NCBI RefSeq assembly: GCF_001999965.1
Contig: NZ_CP019646.1
Span: forward strand, 2,294,001 to 2,358,000
Length of the DNA stretch: 64,000 nt
Reading direction: 5' to 3'
From: Limihaloglobus sulfuriphilus
Lineage (GTDB): Bacteria > Planctomycetota > Phycisphaerae > Sedimentisphaerales > Sedimentisphaeraceae
Shown here one piece after another: positions 17,619 through 25,772 of this stretch (its first letter is position 1; each line of letters starts with the position of its first letter). The notes beneath the pieces were generated by a model. The model saw only the letters and a list, made by a program, of their open reading frames with translations. It was not told the DNA's origin and made no database searches. The position numbers were made by a program, and so were the translations under genes.

Positions 17619-17861
17619 TCAGTCCAACCATTTACTCAGATTTTCTCTTTGGTCTTTTAGTTTTGGCGTATCGCCTTCCTTAATAATTGATTTCTTTGCA
17701 CCTGCAATAGCTCGAGTTATTTGTTCAGGGTTATTACAAGGGGATGCTCCTCCGTACAATTTTCCCGCATAACTCACAGAAGTAAATTCTTGCCCTAATT
17801 TATCCAGGCATGAATAAGTATGCCCCTCTGAGACTACGATTTCTACTATTGCCATATTCAT
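17619..17861 (-). CDS. Small protein coupled to the RadC-like gene
   Basis: An 80-aa protein starting MNMAIVEIVVSEGHTYSCL, with a beta-rich N-terminal half and basic C-terminal half. Its ATG overlaps the RadC-like stop in ATGA, so the two are translated together. I do not recognise the family. A role as partner of the JAMM protein is only suggested by position. Confidence 0.55.
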   Translation of the reverse strand: MNMAIVEIVVSEGHTYSCLDKLGQEFTSVSYAGKLYGGASPCNNPEQITRAIAGAKKSIIKEGDTPKLKDQRENLSKWLD

Positions 17862-18271
17862 CCCCTCTCATAGCATTTCACGGAATAAAATTCCTTTTCG
17901 TTGAATATCAAGAAATCAAGTATTGTAATGTGAAGTATATCGCCGGCTTTTCTTAATTGCTTGAAAATCCTGACATCCTCATTTGATGGCTCTAAATTTC
18001 CACTCGGATGGTTATGAGCTATCGCTATATTTGAGGCTTTCTTCAAAAGAACATTTCTAAATATATTTTTGGGGTCAATTGCACAACATGAAACACCGCC
18101 TTTGAAAAGTATCTCGTAGTCTATTATATTGTTACGGGTATCCAGATAAAATATTATACAATTCTCCTGGTAGTGGTCGATCTTGATTTCTTTTGTCTGC
18201 TTGAACAGGTCTTTGGGGCTTTCAATATGATTATTTCGTCCGCCCTCTTTTAACACAAATATTTCTTTCAT
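17858..18271 (-). CDS. RadC-like JAMM/MPN domain protein (no HhH domain)
   Basis: A 137-aa protein that is just the JAB/MPN half of RadC. The zinc motif reads AHNHPSGNLEPSNED (H-x-H-P-S-G-x5-S-x2-D) near residues 95-110, with an upstream Glu possible in the DYEILFKGG region. The helix-hairpin-helix N-terminus of chromosomal RadC is absent. Such short RadC proteins are common on plasmids, integrative elements and phages. Their activity is unsettled. A GAAGG Shine-Dalgarno lies eight bases before the ATG. It fits with the integrase as part of one mobile element. Confidence 0.82.
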   Translation of the reverse strand: MKEIFVLKEGGRNNHIESPKDLFKQTKEIKIDHYQENCIIFYLDTRNNIIDYEILFKGGVSCCAIDPKNIFRNVLLKKASNIAIAHNHPSGNLEPSNEDVRIFKQLRKAGDILHITILDFLIFNEKEFYSVKCYERG

Positions 18272-18296
18272 TTTAGTAAACCTTCGCCCCGCCCGG

Positions 18297-18351
18297 AATA
18301 TTTTTCCCTAAAGGGGCTTAATTCAAAATTTTGGCCCCTTTGGGAAATATT
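18297..18351. repeat. Long imperfect inverted repeat upstream of the RadC-like gene
   Basis: Arms at 18297-18317 and 18334-18351 (AATATTT..CCC.AAAGGGGC and its complement) pair over about 18 bp with two small bulges around a 16-nt loop. It lies 26 bp upstream of the RadC-like start, in promoter or leader position. Confidence 0.6.
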
Positions 18352-18520
18352 ACAATAAATAAGATTCTCAAATGACTATGTGTGTCAGCACTGAGAACTG
18401 TAGGAAAAAGCTAGAACCTGCCTAAGTTGGTTTCTATTTTTTAATGGAAAGCAACAATTTAGCAGTTCGTAAGCCCGAAAGTTCGCTAATATTCAATATG
18501 GCATTAAATACAAGAAGCAT

Positions 18521-18577
18521 GCTGGGGAGTCTGAGAATTGAATGTCGCAAAAGACATGTATTCGAAATGCCCCCAGC
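18521..18577. ncRNA. Possible structured RNA or regulatory hairpin
   Basis: Outer stem GCTGGGG (18521-18527) with CCCCAGC (18571-18577), inner stem ATGTC-GCAAAA-GACAT (18542-18557). The 397-bp gap from 18272 to 18668 has no gene. No family of RNA is recognised and the strand is uncertain. Confidence 0.35.
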
Positions 18578-18668
18578 CAAAAGACATTAAGCAGTTCTTC
18601 GACTACTGACCACCCTATTCGGTTCATTATTCATAAATCATATATTAATATCATTACTGTGATTTACA

Positions 18669-19091
18669 ATGGGAGATTTAATCAAATCAACAAGCATTGA
18701 TTCTTTAATGGATCAACACGCAAAACAGGTATTTAAAACTGGCGATAATGCTGCACTAAAAGTTGTTTTAAACATGGCATACGATATGGGCATGCTCCGA
18801 GGTATCAGTTCTCATCCTCGCTACACTGAAATTGAGATTCAAGGAATGTCAGGACATTACGCAATTTTGAGCCGAAAACCATACTCTAATATGATTGATG
18901 TTGAGATTCTAACACCGGAAGTTGAGGTGAAAAGCAGTATTCCCGCAGATGATATTGCTCAAAGGTTAGTTGCAGCACAGCACGTTTATTCTGAGCTTGA
19001 AGATGTAAAAGATAATTTCTATGGCCTGGACTCGTATATTCGTCCTTTTGAACATATAACATACTTTGGAGGTAGCAAAATTGGACTCTGA
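18669..19091 (+). CDS. Hypothetical protein upstream of the small-helical pair
   Basis: A 140-aa soluble protein with mixed structure and no known motif (starts MGDLIKSTSIDSLM). A TATA-like TATATTAATA is centred about 25 nt before the ATG and no Shine-Dalgarno is visible, suggesting a nearly leaderless message. Its 3' end contains the GGAGGT ribosome site and start codon of the following gene, so the three genes from 18,669 to 19,802 form an operon. Confidence 0.6.
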   Translation: MGDLIKSTSIDSLMDQHAKQVFKTGDNAALKVVLNMAYDMGMLRGISSHPRYTEIEIQGMSGHYAILSRKPYSNMIDVEILTPEVEVKSSIPADDIAQRLVAAQHVYSELEDVKDNFYGLDSYIRPFEHITYFGGSKIGL

Positions 19092-19443
19092 TGGCGATCC
19101 CAGGCTTCCTGCTAGACTGGTATATCATCATCTAAACGAACAGCAACGAGAGTTTCTTAAATCTAAACTGCCGGAGAATTACCCGCTTCGTGACTACATC
19201 AGAGATGTCTCAGAACTGGAGTTTCAGATCGGCGAAATGGTAAGAGATGCACAATATCAAATCGAGTCACAGGAATATCTTGAAGCGAGCATGATGTTGT
19301 CCGGAGTTGCAGATATGCATGACATTTATACAGTTCTTCAGCGAGGAAAACCTGATTCGGCAAGAGTTTTAGCTAAGCACCTTGAAGAACAGGTAACAGA
19401 CTATATTCCGCCACGGCTTTATGACCGGCTATTTCGAGGGTGA
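19081..19443 (+). CDS. Small helical protein of the P-x2-Y / IPxRLY family
   Basis: About 120 aa from the TTG at 19081, chosen because GGAGGT (19068-19073) stands seven bases upstream; no ATG is available near. It shares with its neighbour and with the 3,138 gene a LPENYPLRDYIRDVSELEF-type block, QI at the end of that block, and the C-terminal IPPRLYDRLF signature. No known family or catalytic residues are recognised. It overlaps the gene before by 11 bases and the next by TGATG. Confidence 0.7.
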   Translation: MDSDGDPRLPARLVYHHLNEQQREFLKSKLPENYPLRDYIRDVSELEFQIGEMVRDAQYQIESQEYLEASMMLSGVADMHDIYTVLQRGKPDSARVLAKHLEEQVTDYIPPRLYDRLFRG

Positions 19444-19802
19444 TGGGCAAGATGACAATTTATCTACCACGCAAACTTGTCTATGAAGAATTGAGTGATG
19501 AACAGAGGGCATACTTGCAAGAACGAATACCGGATAATTATAATCTTAGGGAGTATATCCGGGACATTTCTGAGCTTGAAGAGCAGATCGGAAGTCTATC
19601 TTTGGAAGCAAGAGAGTTTGCAGAATCCAAAAACTATACACTTGCGGGAATGACCTATCTTGACATAACTGATTTAGATAAGATTTACAATACGCTTAGA
19701 GTCGGTAATACAATTGCAGCAAAGAAACTAATTGATGAGCTTGAAACTGCTAATCGGGAGCGGATTCCGAGCAGGCTCTATAGGAAATTCTATGAGGAGT
19801 AA
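19443..19802 (+). CDS. Small helical protein of the P-x2-Y / IPxRLY family, tandem paralogue
   Basis: A 119-aa paralogue of the preceding protein: IPDNYNLREYIRDISELEEQI in the middle and IPSRLYRKFYEE at the end. The ATG at 19443 overlaps the preceding stop as TGATG (ATG 19452 and GTG 19440 are alternatives). The protein is acidic and helical, without membrane segments. The tandem pair plus the single copy at 3,138 shows a small expanded family in this island. Function unknown. Confidence 0.7.
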   Translation: MGKMTIYLPRKLVYEELSDEQRAYLQERIPDNYNLREYIRDISELEEQIGSLSLEAREFAESKNYTLAGMTYLDITDLDKIYNTLRVGNTIAAKKLIDELETANRERIPSRLYRKFYEE

Positions 19803-19926
19803 ACTTTGCATTAGGCGTAATATTTATAAGCGTAATGTCGTTGGAATAGCATATGATTGCATGTTAAACCTCGCAATTTTTTGTTTCACAAAAAATTTTA
19901 GTTTGTGAATTAAGAAATTGAAAGGA

Positions 19927-19969
19927 TTTGACTTTCACCCCCTGAAAAATCGAGGGGGTAAAAGCCAAA
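19927..19969 (+). repeat. Strong hairpin just before the IS110-type transposase
   Basis: ACCCCCT/AGGGGGT core (19937-19943 with 19953-19959) extended by TTGACTTT/AAAGCCAA, about 15 bp in all, ending 17 bases before the transposase ATG. It may block outside transcription or translation, or belong to the element's non-coding end. Confidence 0.6.
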
Positions 19970-21026
19970 TTCCAAAGAGGATAAAATGTTATCAGAACTA
20001 AAATATAAATGTTGTGTAGGATTGGACGTACACAAAAAATTTATCTATTGTTATGCAATGGATAATGAAGGTGAATTACTTTTTGAAAAAAAAGTAAACA
20101 ATGATCCATATGAATTGGATAAATTTTTCACAAGAATAAGTAAGGATTCTAAAATTGCTTTGGAATCTTGTAGTTGTTGGGAATACGTTTATGATTACCT
20201 TATAGATAAAGGATTTACTAATGTACAATTAGCAAATCCCTCAAGAGTAGGATTAATTATTTCATCAAAGAAAAAAACAGACAGACATGATGCAAAAGCC
20301 TTAGCAGATTTAGTCAGAACAAATCTGCTACCAAAAAGTTATGCTCCCTCTCACATAATAAGAGAACAAAGACAAATAACAAGATATCGAGCATCGCTTG
20401 GAAGAATAAAAGGCATAATCAAAAACAAGATTCATGCTATATTAACAAGAAAAGGTATCAAAAATCCGTATGATAACATTTTCACAGAGAAAGGAATTGA
20501 ATTCCTTCAGTCTTTGGATCTTGATTGGACTGAAAGACTTCAGATTGATGATTATATCGGAATTTTAAGACACTTAAGTCATAAATCCAAAAAATCAGAG
20601 CAAATGATTAAGGATTATGCTGAGCAGAATCCTTTTGCAAAATTGCTAATAAGTATACCAGGGGTTGCACCTTATTCGTCAATTTCGATATTAGGAGAAA
20701 TTGGAGAAATCAAAAGATTTAGTAATGCAAGAAAGTTAACTTCCTTTGCAGGATTAAACCCTTCGGTTTATCAATTGTCAATCGGCGCTTTAAATTAGGT
20801 CACTATGAGCGCGTTCAAAATGGGTCAGTTAAACCAGTTGTTATTTACTATTTTTAGTTTCATTTGTCAAGTTGGATTTGGATAAAACGATTATTTTCGA
20901 CGTTATTGGGCAGATACGCCAGGCCTGTTTCGCCCGGACCGGCGGCCGGGTGAGAATGGGCCACCCAAAAAGCTCGTCGGAACCTGGCCGCCGCAAGCCG
21001 GGCGGGACAGGCCGGTTAAGACTGAG

Positions 21027-21794
21027 TCAGCCTTCATGGCCGGCTCTTTTCTCACAGGCACCATGCTCGGCACGGTCCTTGAGACGGTAGCTGCGGCCTG
21101 TGATGTTGATGATCTCAGCATGATGCAAAAACCTGTCCAGGATTGCGGTTGCCGATGGTACATCACCAATGAGCTTGCCCCAGTCTTCCAGCGGCCTGTT
21201 GGAGGTCATCATCGTGGATTTGTTTTCATATCGCCGCATAATGATCTCCAGCAGATACTCGCCGCAGCGTTTTGGCAGATGCTTGATGCCCATGTCATCG
21301 ATTATCAGCAGCTCCGGCTTGAGATATCTGTTCATTACCTTATCCTGACAGGCAAAGGCATCTTCGTGCAGAAAATCCCTGGCAACATCAAATATCGAGC
21401 GGTACCGCACAGCCATGCCTGCCTTGACTGCCTGATAGCCTATCGCCTGACACAAATGACTCTTGCCCACACCCGGAGGGCCAAGCAGCAGAACATCAAC
21501 GCCCTCACTGATAAAGCGGCATGTGGCCATATCAAATATCCGGCTTCTTTTAATCGAAGTATTGAACTGCCAGTCAAACTCCTCCAGTGTCTTGAGTTCT
21601 CTAAACCCGGCAGCCTTAATACCCCTTTGGATCTGGCGATGCTTTCTGACCAGCATCTCATCCTGCAGGATCAGTTCTAAAAACTCAGCATGAGTGAGGC
21701 TGTTGCCGGCTGCCTCCTGCAATCGAACTTCAAGTGTCTCAAGCATACCTGACAACCTTAGTGATTTTAATGTGTTATGCAGTGAATTGTTCAT
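21027..21794 (-). CDS. istB: IS21-family helper ATPase IstB
   Basis: A 255-aa AAA+ ATPase. Walker A is LLGPPGVGKSHL near residue 105, Walker B LLIIDDMGI near 167 and sensor MTSNRPLEDWG near 202. The C-terminus keeps the ITGRSYRLKDR segment typical of IstB. It follows istA by 34 bases on the same strand. Together with the flanking repeats it marks an apparently functional element. Confidence 0.95.
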   Translation of the reverse strand: MNNSLHNTLKSLRLSGMLETLEVRLQEAAGNSLTHAEFLELILQDEMLVRKHRQIQRGIKAAGFRELKTLEEFDWQFNTSIKRSRIFDMATCRFISEGVDVLLLGPPGVGKSHLCQAIGYQAVKAGMAVRYRSIFDVARDFLHEDAFACQDKVMNRYLKPELLIIDDMGIKHLPKRCGEYLLEIIMRRYENKSTMMTSNRPLEDWGKLIGDVPSATAILDRFLHHAEIINITGRSYRLKDRAEHGACEKRAGHEG

Positions 21795-21828
21795 AATAAT
21801 CTGCTCCTGAATAAGTTATGATTATTGT

Positions 21829-23328
21829 TCAGCCCAGAACCTCTCTTACGAATTCTCCGTAACTGGAGATATCTCTGATAATAGGGTGCTCATCTATAAA
21901 TTCCATCTGGAGCTGCCTGTCACCGCCGTGTTTAATAATACTCCTGATGGTCTTCAATCGAAAAGCATTGTGGCTTAACGCTATTTTACATGCATTATCG
22001 ATTTTGTTACCTTTATAGGTATTGGTCATATTCAGCAAGCCCAGAAGTACGCGGATACCAGGTATTCCTCTGGCCTCAAGCATCTGCAGGGCCCATCTCT
22101 CGGCATTGTCACCTATCAGACTGACTCGTTCAAGCATCCATACAACGCCGTTTTCTATCTTTGTTCTTTTCTCTGAATGAATATGTCCGTCCTGAGTCTG
22201 GAATCTGCCCGGCTCAACTTTAGCGTGAACAACAATCTGCTCCATGCTGCGGTTAAATACTCTTACCATATGGCCGTCCCATCTTGCCCATACCTTGCGG
22301 CCGGTATATTCCGGAGGCACCGAGTAATAGGTCCTCTCTACCTCTATATGGCCGTCCCTGTGAACGGACCGCTGAGCTTCTGTAAATGAAGGAAACCTTC
22401 CAACCGGAAGCCTCAATAAAGCAGGCTTTTCCTGTTCTGTGAACAATTTGCCTACCTGCTTGCGGGTAGTGCCGTGAATACGGGTATCGGCAATACGGCT
22501 CTCCCAGCTGAGAAGAAACTGATTCTGCTCTGAGAGGCTCTTAAAGCTGCGGCCCTTGAGGGCGTTATTTTTGACATATGCTACTGCTTTTTCAACCTTA
22601 CCCTTGTGTCTTGGGGTATACGGCTTACAGGGTAAAATGGCGGTACCGTAATGACGGCAGAATGACACTATTTTTGGGTGTATCTCAGGATCATACCAGT
22701 CAGCTTTGTTTACAGCAGCTTTAAGATTATCTATTATCAGTGTTTGCGGAACACCGCCAAAGTGGTGAAAAGCGTTTTCCAGGCAATTTATAAAGTTATC
22801 GCCGGTCTGCCTGAAAACTGCCTCGCTGTAGGATTTACGGGAGAAGCTAAGCACTACCCGTATTACATGAGTTCTTTTTCGTCTGCCATCTTTCGTTATT
22901 ACCGGTGCACCCGTACCAAAATCTATCTGAGCCTCTTCACCGGGCCTGCATTCAAGACGCCTGAACGGAACAGGCGAATTTTTACTGAGGCGGTTGACAA
23001 ACCTGCGAACGCTGTGGTAGCTGACATCAGAGCCGTGGTCGTCACGAAGATCCTGCCATATACGCCGGCGGCTGAGCCCCATATCCAGCTTGTTCTTAAT
23101 TATTTCACGGTAAGGCTCACAATTGCTTACCGGACCGGTTGAGCTTTGGGCCACCGACCCGGGAGGCGCGTTAGTGACCTGTTTTGAATTATCATTGTCT
23201 GATTTTGCATACTTACGCACCGTATCCAGGTGGATGCCAAGCTCTCTGGATATACGCCTGCAAGACCAGTTACGCTCTCTTAATGTCTGTATTACACTTC
23301 TTTTAGTCATTTTTAGATAGTTCGCCAT
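21829..23328 (-). CDS. istA: IS21-family transposase IstA
   Basis: A 499-aa transposase. The helix-turn-helix near residues 12-45 reads SVIQTLRERNWSCRRISREL; a second lies near 75-110. The DDE core has Asp in EAQIDFGTG near 133, Asp in TLIIDNLKAA near 203 and Glu in RHKGKVEKAVAYV near 245. The C-terminal Mu-like beta-barrel follows (YYSVPPEYTGRKVWAR). Start at ATG 23328. It is a different IS21 lineage from the element at 8,569. Confidence 0.95.
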   Translation of the reverse strand: MANYLKMTKRSVIQTLRERNWSCRRISRELGIHLDTVRKYAKSDNDNSKQVTNAPPGSVAQSSTGPVSNCEPYREIIKNKLDMGLSRRRIWQDLRDDHGSDVSYHSVRRFVNRLSKNSPVPFRRLECRPGEEAQIDFGTGAPVITKDGRRKRTHVIRVVLSFSRKSYSEAVFRQTGDNFINCLENAFHHFGGVPQTLIIDNLKAAVNKADWYDPEIHPKIVSFCRHYGTAILPCKPYTPRHKGKVEKAVAYVKNNALKGRSFKSLSEQNQFLLSWESRIADTRIHGTTRKQVGKLFTEQEKPALLRLPVGRFPSFTEAQRSVHRDGHIEVERTYYSVPPEYTGRKVWARWDGHMVRVFNRSMEQIVVHAKVEPGRFQTQDGHIHSEKRTKIENGVVWMLERVSLIGDNAERWALQMLEARGIPGIRVLLGLLNMTNTYKGNKIDNACKIALSHNAFRLKTIRSIIKHGGDRQLQMEFIDEHPIIRDISSYGEFVREVLG

Positions 23329-23709
23329 AAAGACCTCCGTTATATTTTCGATAATATCGATAATATAACGACTCTAAGGCAAAAACTTCCTTTCAAAATG
23401 ACCTATTTTGACCCGCTCATTACTGACCTGTTTTCAGCGCCGCTTAACAATCAATCAGCAGATAGATGTAACACAGGGCATATATCAAAACAAGGAAGTA
23501 AGCATCTTAGATGGATGCTTGGGCAATGTGCAAACATTGCAATAATGCATGATAGCACATTAGCAAAAATATATCACAGAATAAAAAAAAGAAGAGGACA
23601 CAATATTGCAATAACTGCAATTGCAAGAAAAATGTTAACTTACATTTACCAAATGTTGGAATGTGGAATAACATACCAACAACTTCAAATTCACAAGAAA
23701 GCATCATAG

Positions 23710-23924
23710 GCCTCCTGTTTTGCTCATAGTCCTCTGCATCTATGCACGACTGACATTATGATTAGGAGATGCTTGAGACGACCGCAATAGTGGTATAAGA
23801 AAGGAAGTTTCCTTTCCGAACGACCGGATAGATGAATGTCGTAAAGCCTTTTTGTGAGGTAGTAATTTAAATGAAAAGTAATAAAAAGAACACAAGCTAT
23901 AAAAATGAGCGAGGTTTAACATAG
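23710..23924 (+). ncRNA. Structured non-coding end of the IS110 element (candidate bridge RNA)
   Basis: After the transposase stop there are 215 bp without a gene but with strong pairing potential: GAAAGGAA-GT-TTCCTTTC near 23798-23815 and ACGAC..ACATT near 23747 with AATGTCGT near 23835. IS110-family elements encode their guide RNA in a non-coding end (downstream in the IS1111 group, upstream in the IS110 group). Element borders were not defined, so the call is tentative. Confidence 0.35.
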
Positions 23925-24155
23925 ATGATCAGAGTAATATTCTTATTGAGTTTATTGGGAGTATGTTTCTTTGTTGTCGGATGCACGTCAAATAATATTG
24001 AGGTAACCAATGTAACTGAGAATAATTCTGATGAGTTATCTCAGAATAGCAATAGTCAACAACATGAAAATATAGCTGAAGAATCTGATTACTACCCCGA
24101 CATGTCTTACTCGGGAAGTCTTTTTAATGATGGGGATATAAAGCATATCGACTAA
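23925..24155 (+). CDS. Small lipoprotein
   Basis: A 76-aa precursor with a hydrophobic signal segment and lipobox VVGC (Cys near residue 20), so about 56 residues remain after cleavage. The mature part is very rich in Asn, Glu and Ser and lacks any recognisable domain. A GAGGT ribosome site lies nine bases upstream. It would be anchored on the periplasmic face of a membrane. Function unknown. Confidence 0.6.
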   Translation: MIRVIFLLSLLGVCFFVVGCTSNNIEVTNVTENNSDELSQNSNSQQHENIAEESDYYPDMSYSGSLFNDGDIKHID

Positions 24156-24278
24156 AGTCGGTTTCAAACATAAGATTTAAATATCTGATATAAACCCAAA
24201 TCATTTCAATATCTGTAATTAAAACGGGTGGAAAGGTTGAGCCACCCCTAAAAAGGGTAAACAATAAAACAGGCTCAT

Positions 24279-24752
24279 TTAATATTGCTGGAATATGATA
24301 CTTCTCATTGAAGAACCTACTGACTCATCAACCAACTTAAGATAATCTATAAAACCTTCAAGCTCAGACTCTTGAAATCGACTAACAAGATATTCATAGC
24401 GTTTTGAACCGAACTTCTTAATCTCAGAAAGTTCATCTGCACCTTCTTCTGTGAGTTTAATAAGTTTTTCTCTACTATCCCCATTCTCATTCCGATGTTT
24501 CTCAATAAGACCAGCATGAACTAACTTTTCAACTAAATCATTTACCGAACTTGTCGCCATACCAAATATTATACCCAATTCTTTCTCAGTCAATGAATCG
24601 TAATTGTCCGCTAATTCTAAAATTAAGATTTGTTTTCCACTGTATTTAGGTTTTCTTGCGGCATTTGAAGATTGCCATTCTTTTAAGATCCTAGTCTTCA
24701 AGGATATATCGAATATTAGTTCCAAAACATCTGCCAAAACATTATTTCTCAT
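24279..24752 (-). CDS. MarR-family transcriptional regulator
   Basis: A 157-aa protein with the MarR winged helix: LTEKELGIIFGMATSSVNDLVEKLVHAGLIEKHRNENGDSRE spans the recognition helix and wing (residues about 54-95). Long helices at both ends serve dimerisation. MarR proteins are dimeric repressors that release DNA on ligand binding. An inverted repeat next to a divergent consensus promoter lies just upstream, a likely operator controlling this gene and the small gene at 25,029. Confidence 0.85.
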   Translation of the reverse strand: MRNNVLADVLELIFDISLKTRILKEWQSSNAARKPKYSGKQILILELADNYDSLTEKELGIIFGMATSSVNDLVEKLVHAGLIEKHRNENGDSREKLIKLTEEGADELSEIKKFGSKRYEYLVSRFQESELEGFIDYLKLVDESVGSSMRSIIFQQY

Positions 24753-24789
24753 TATTACCTCATTACTTTAAGATGGTTTGCCGTAAAAT

Positions 24790-24850
24790 ATTCCGAATAA
24801 GCTAATATATTTCGGAATTTATTTGACACTCGTCGATATATATATATAAT
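24790..24850 (+). promoter_or_regulatory. Sigma70-type promoter with adjoining inverted-repeat operator
   Basis: Perfect arms ATTCCGAA (24790-24797) and TTCGGAAT (24811-24818) are followed directly by TTGACA (24823-24828), a 16-bp spacer and TATAAT (24845-24850), reading right. A MarR dimer on the repeat would cover the -35 region and also the start side of its own gene. Confidence 0.7.
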
Positions 24851-25028
24851 CATAATAAAATATTACAAGGTTAATTTGCGATTGATCATCAAAAAATCGC
24901 TACTTTTTGATGGTAGTTAACTGCGTAGCGGAGAGAGGATAAGATTACAATAACATGCTTTCGTAGCCCTATATTGTTTATAGAGGGTATAAAATCAACT
25001 GTAATTCTATAATATGAAAGGTCATGAG

Positions 25029-25226
25029 ATGTTGACTCCAGATGATTATCAAATCCAGATGCGTGATATTGCAAAATCGTACGACATGATTTCCCAAAAT
25101 CCGGCCCTATCTAAAACACACCTTGGCGATTTTGCTAGGGCAAGACTAGACACACTTGATAGAACTGTGAACCCTACCGGCCCTAATGTTCCATTGGTCA
25201 ATAGCCTTGAAAATCTAGTCAGGTAA
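25029..25226 (+). CDS. Small hypothetical protein under the divergent promoter
   Basis: A 65-aa protein (70 aa if ATG 25014 is used). ATG 25029 is preferred because GAAAGG stands seven bases upstream. No motif is recognised; the C-terminal half has several prolines (NPTGPNVPLVNSL). It is expressed from the consensus promoter next to the MarR operator and followed by a strong hairpin, so it is a one-gene unit likely repressed by the MarR protein. Confidence 0.6.
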   Translation: MLTPDDYQIQMRDIAKSYDMISQNPALSKTHLGDFARARLDTLDRTVNPTGPNVPLVNSLENLVR

Positions 25227-25232
25227 ATTAGA

Positions 25233-25266
25233 TTCCCTCCCTGCTTAACCAAAGGCAGGGAGGGAA
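25233..25266. terminator. Strong hairpin between convergent genes
   Basis: A 12-bp perfect stem TTCCCTCCCTGC/GCAGGGAGGGAA with a 10-nt loop between the 65-aa gene and the convergent gene at 25,283. No long U-run on either side, but the position fits a shared terminator. Confidence 0.6.
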
Positions 25267-25282
25267 ATATGTAGATGCCAGA

Positions 25283-25612
25283 TTAATTCATATCTAGTTC
25301 TGAAAAATACATACTAATCAAATCATAGCCACTTAGGTTAGCACAACTCCAACATATACTTACACATCTGTTGGTTGTTAAAAATATGTATGAAAAATGG
25401 CTACTATCCATAGAGTATGTCCTTGTTTTAACATCCTTCGAATTAAGACCGCTTGCAAGTTTCAAACTACGCTGTTCATATCTTAGATCTCGACAAAAAC
25501 CAAGTTTTTGAACCAAGTCTTCCAGGAACAATATCTCATCACAACTAATCTGCTCAATATATATACCACAACCAGTTACGGAGTTATTATCCTTAATTTT
25601 TATGACATCCAT
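25283..25612 (-). CDS. Hypothetical protein
   Basis: About 109 aa from ATG 25612 (a TTG at 25630 is possible). It has eight cysteines, two of them in a C-W-S-C pair near the end (SICWSCANLSG), which could be redox-active or metal-binding. No signal peptide or known domain is recognised. Convergent with the 65-aa gene. Confidence 0.45.
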   Translation of the reverse strand: MDVIKIKDNNSVTGCGIYIEQISCDEILFLEDLVQKLGFCRDLRYEQRSLKLASGLNSKDVKTRTYSMDSSHFSYIFLTTNRCVSICWSCANLSGYDLISMYFSELDMN

Positions 25613-25742
25613 ACACCTACTATTATTCAATCATATATATATTTTTAGCATAATAAGAATGTAACATATACAATACATTTTTCTCTTTACACATCATTTG
25701 CCCCAAACAATATGCAGGTTTCTTACAATCTAAATCGCAACC

Positions 25743-25750
25743 TTTATATA
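25743..25750 (+). promoter_or_regulatory. TATA-like box before the large surface protein gene
   Basis: TTTATATA is centred about 26 nt before the ATG at 25773; no Shine-Dalgarno and no -35 hexamer are seen. This spacing and sequence match an archaeal TATA box with a leaderless transcript, although a bacterial -10 cannot be excluded. Confidence 0.4.
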
Positions 25751-25772
25751 ACCCAAAACCTGAAGTTAAAGA

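Larger units (their letters stand above)
20776..23449 (-). mobile_element. IS21-family insertion sequence (copy B) inside IS110
   Basis: Ends TGTCAATCGGCGCT at 20776 and (minus strand) TGTTAAGCGGCGCT at 23449 are good inverted repeats with further matching internal blocks (AGGTCA...ATGAGCG). The flanking duplication is ATCAAT (20770-20775 and 23450-23455). It carries istA and istB on the minus strand and looks complete. Confidence 0.95.
19986..23709 (+). pseudogene. IS110-family transposase split by an IS21-type element
   Basis: The first part (19986-20775) encodes the DEDD RuvC-like domain (GLDVHKKF, LESCSCWEY, KTDRHDAKAL) and the start of the transposase-20 domain (IPGVAPYSS ... AGLNPSVYQ). 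The reading frame resumes at 23456 with SADRCNTGHISKQGSKHLRWML, which carries the serine expected to attack DNA, and ends at 23709. Removing 20776-23449 plus one copy of the 6-bp duplication restores one continuous frame of about 345 aa, the usual IS110 length. An AGAGG Shine-Dalgarno precedes the ATG. IS110 enzymes are guided by a bridge RNA from the element's non-coding end. As it stands, the gene cannot make an active enzyme. Confidence 0.92.

Noticed and set aside
20872-21090. 72-aa plus-strand frame at the left part of IS21 copy B
   Set aside because: Lies in the non-coding end and opposite istB; no ribosome site.
25029-25226. Possible antitoxin of the MarR locus
   Set aside because: No toxin or antitoxin fold is recognisable and the MarR protein has a normal regulator layout; kept as unknown.
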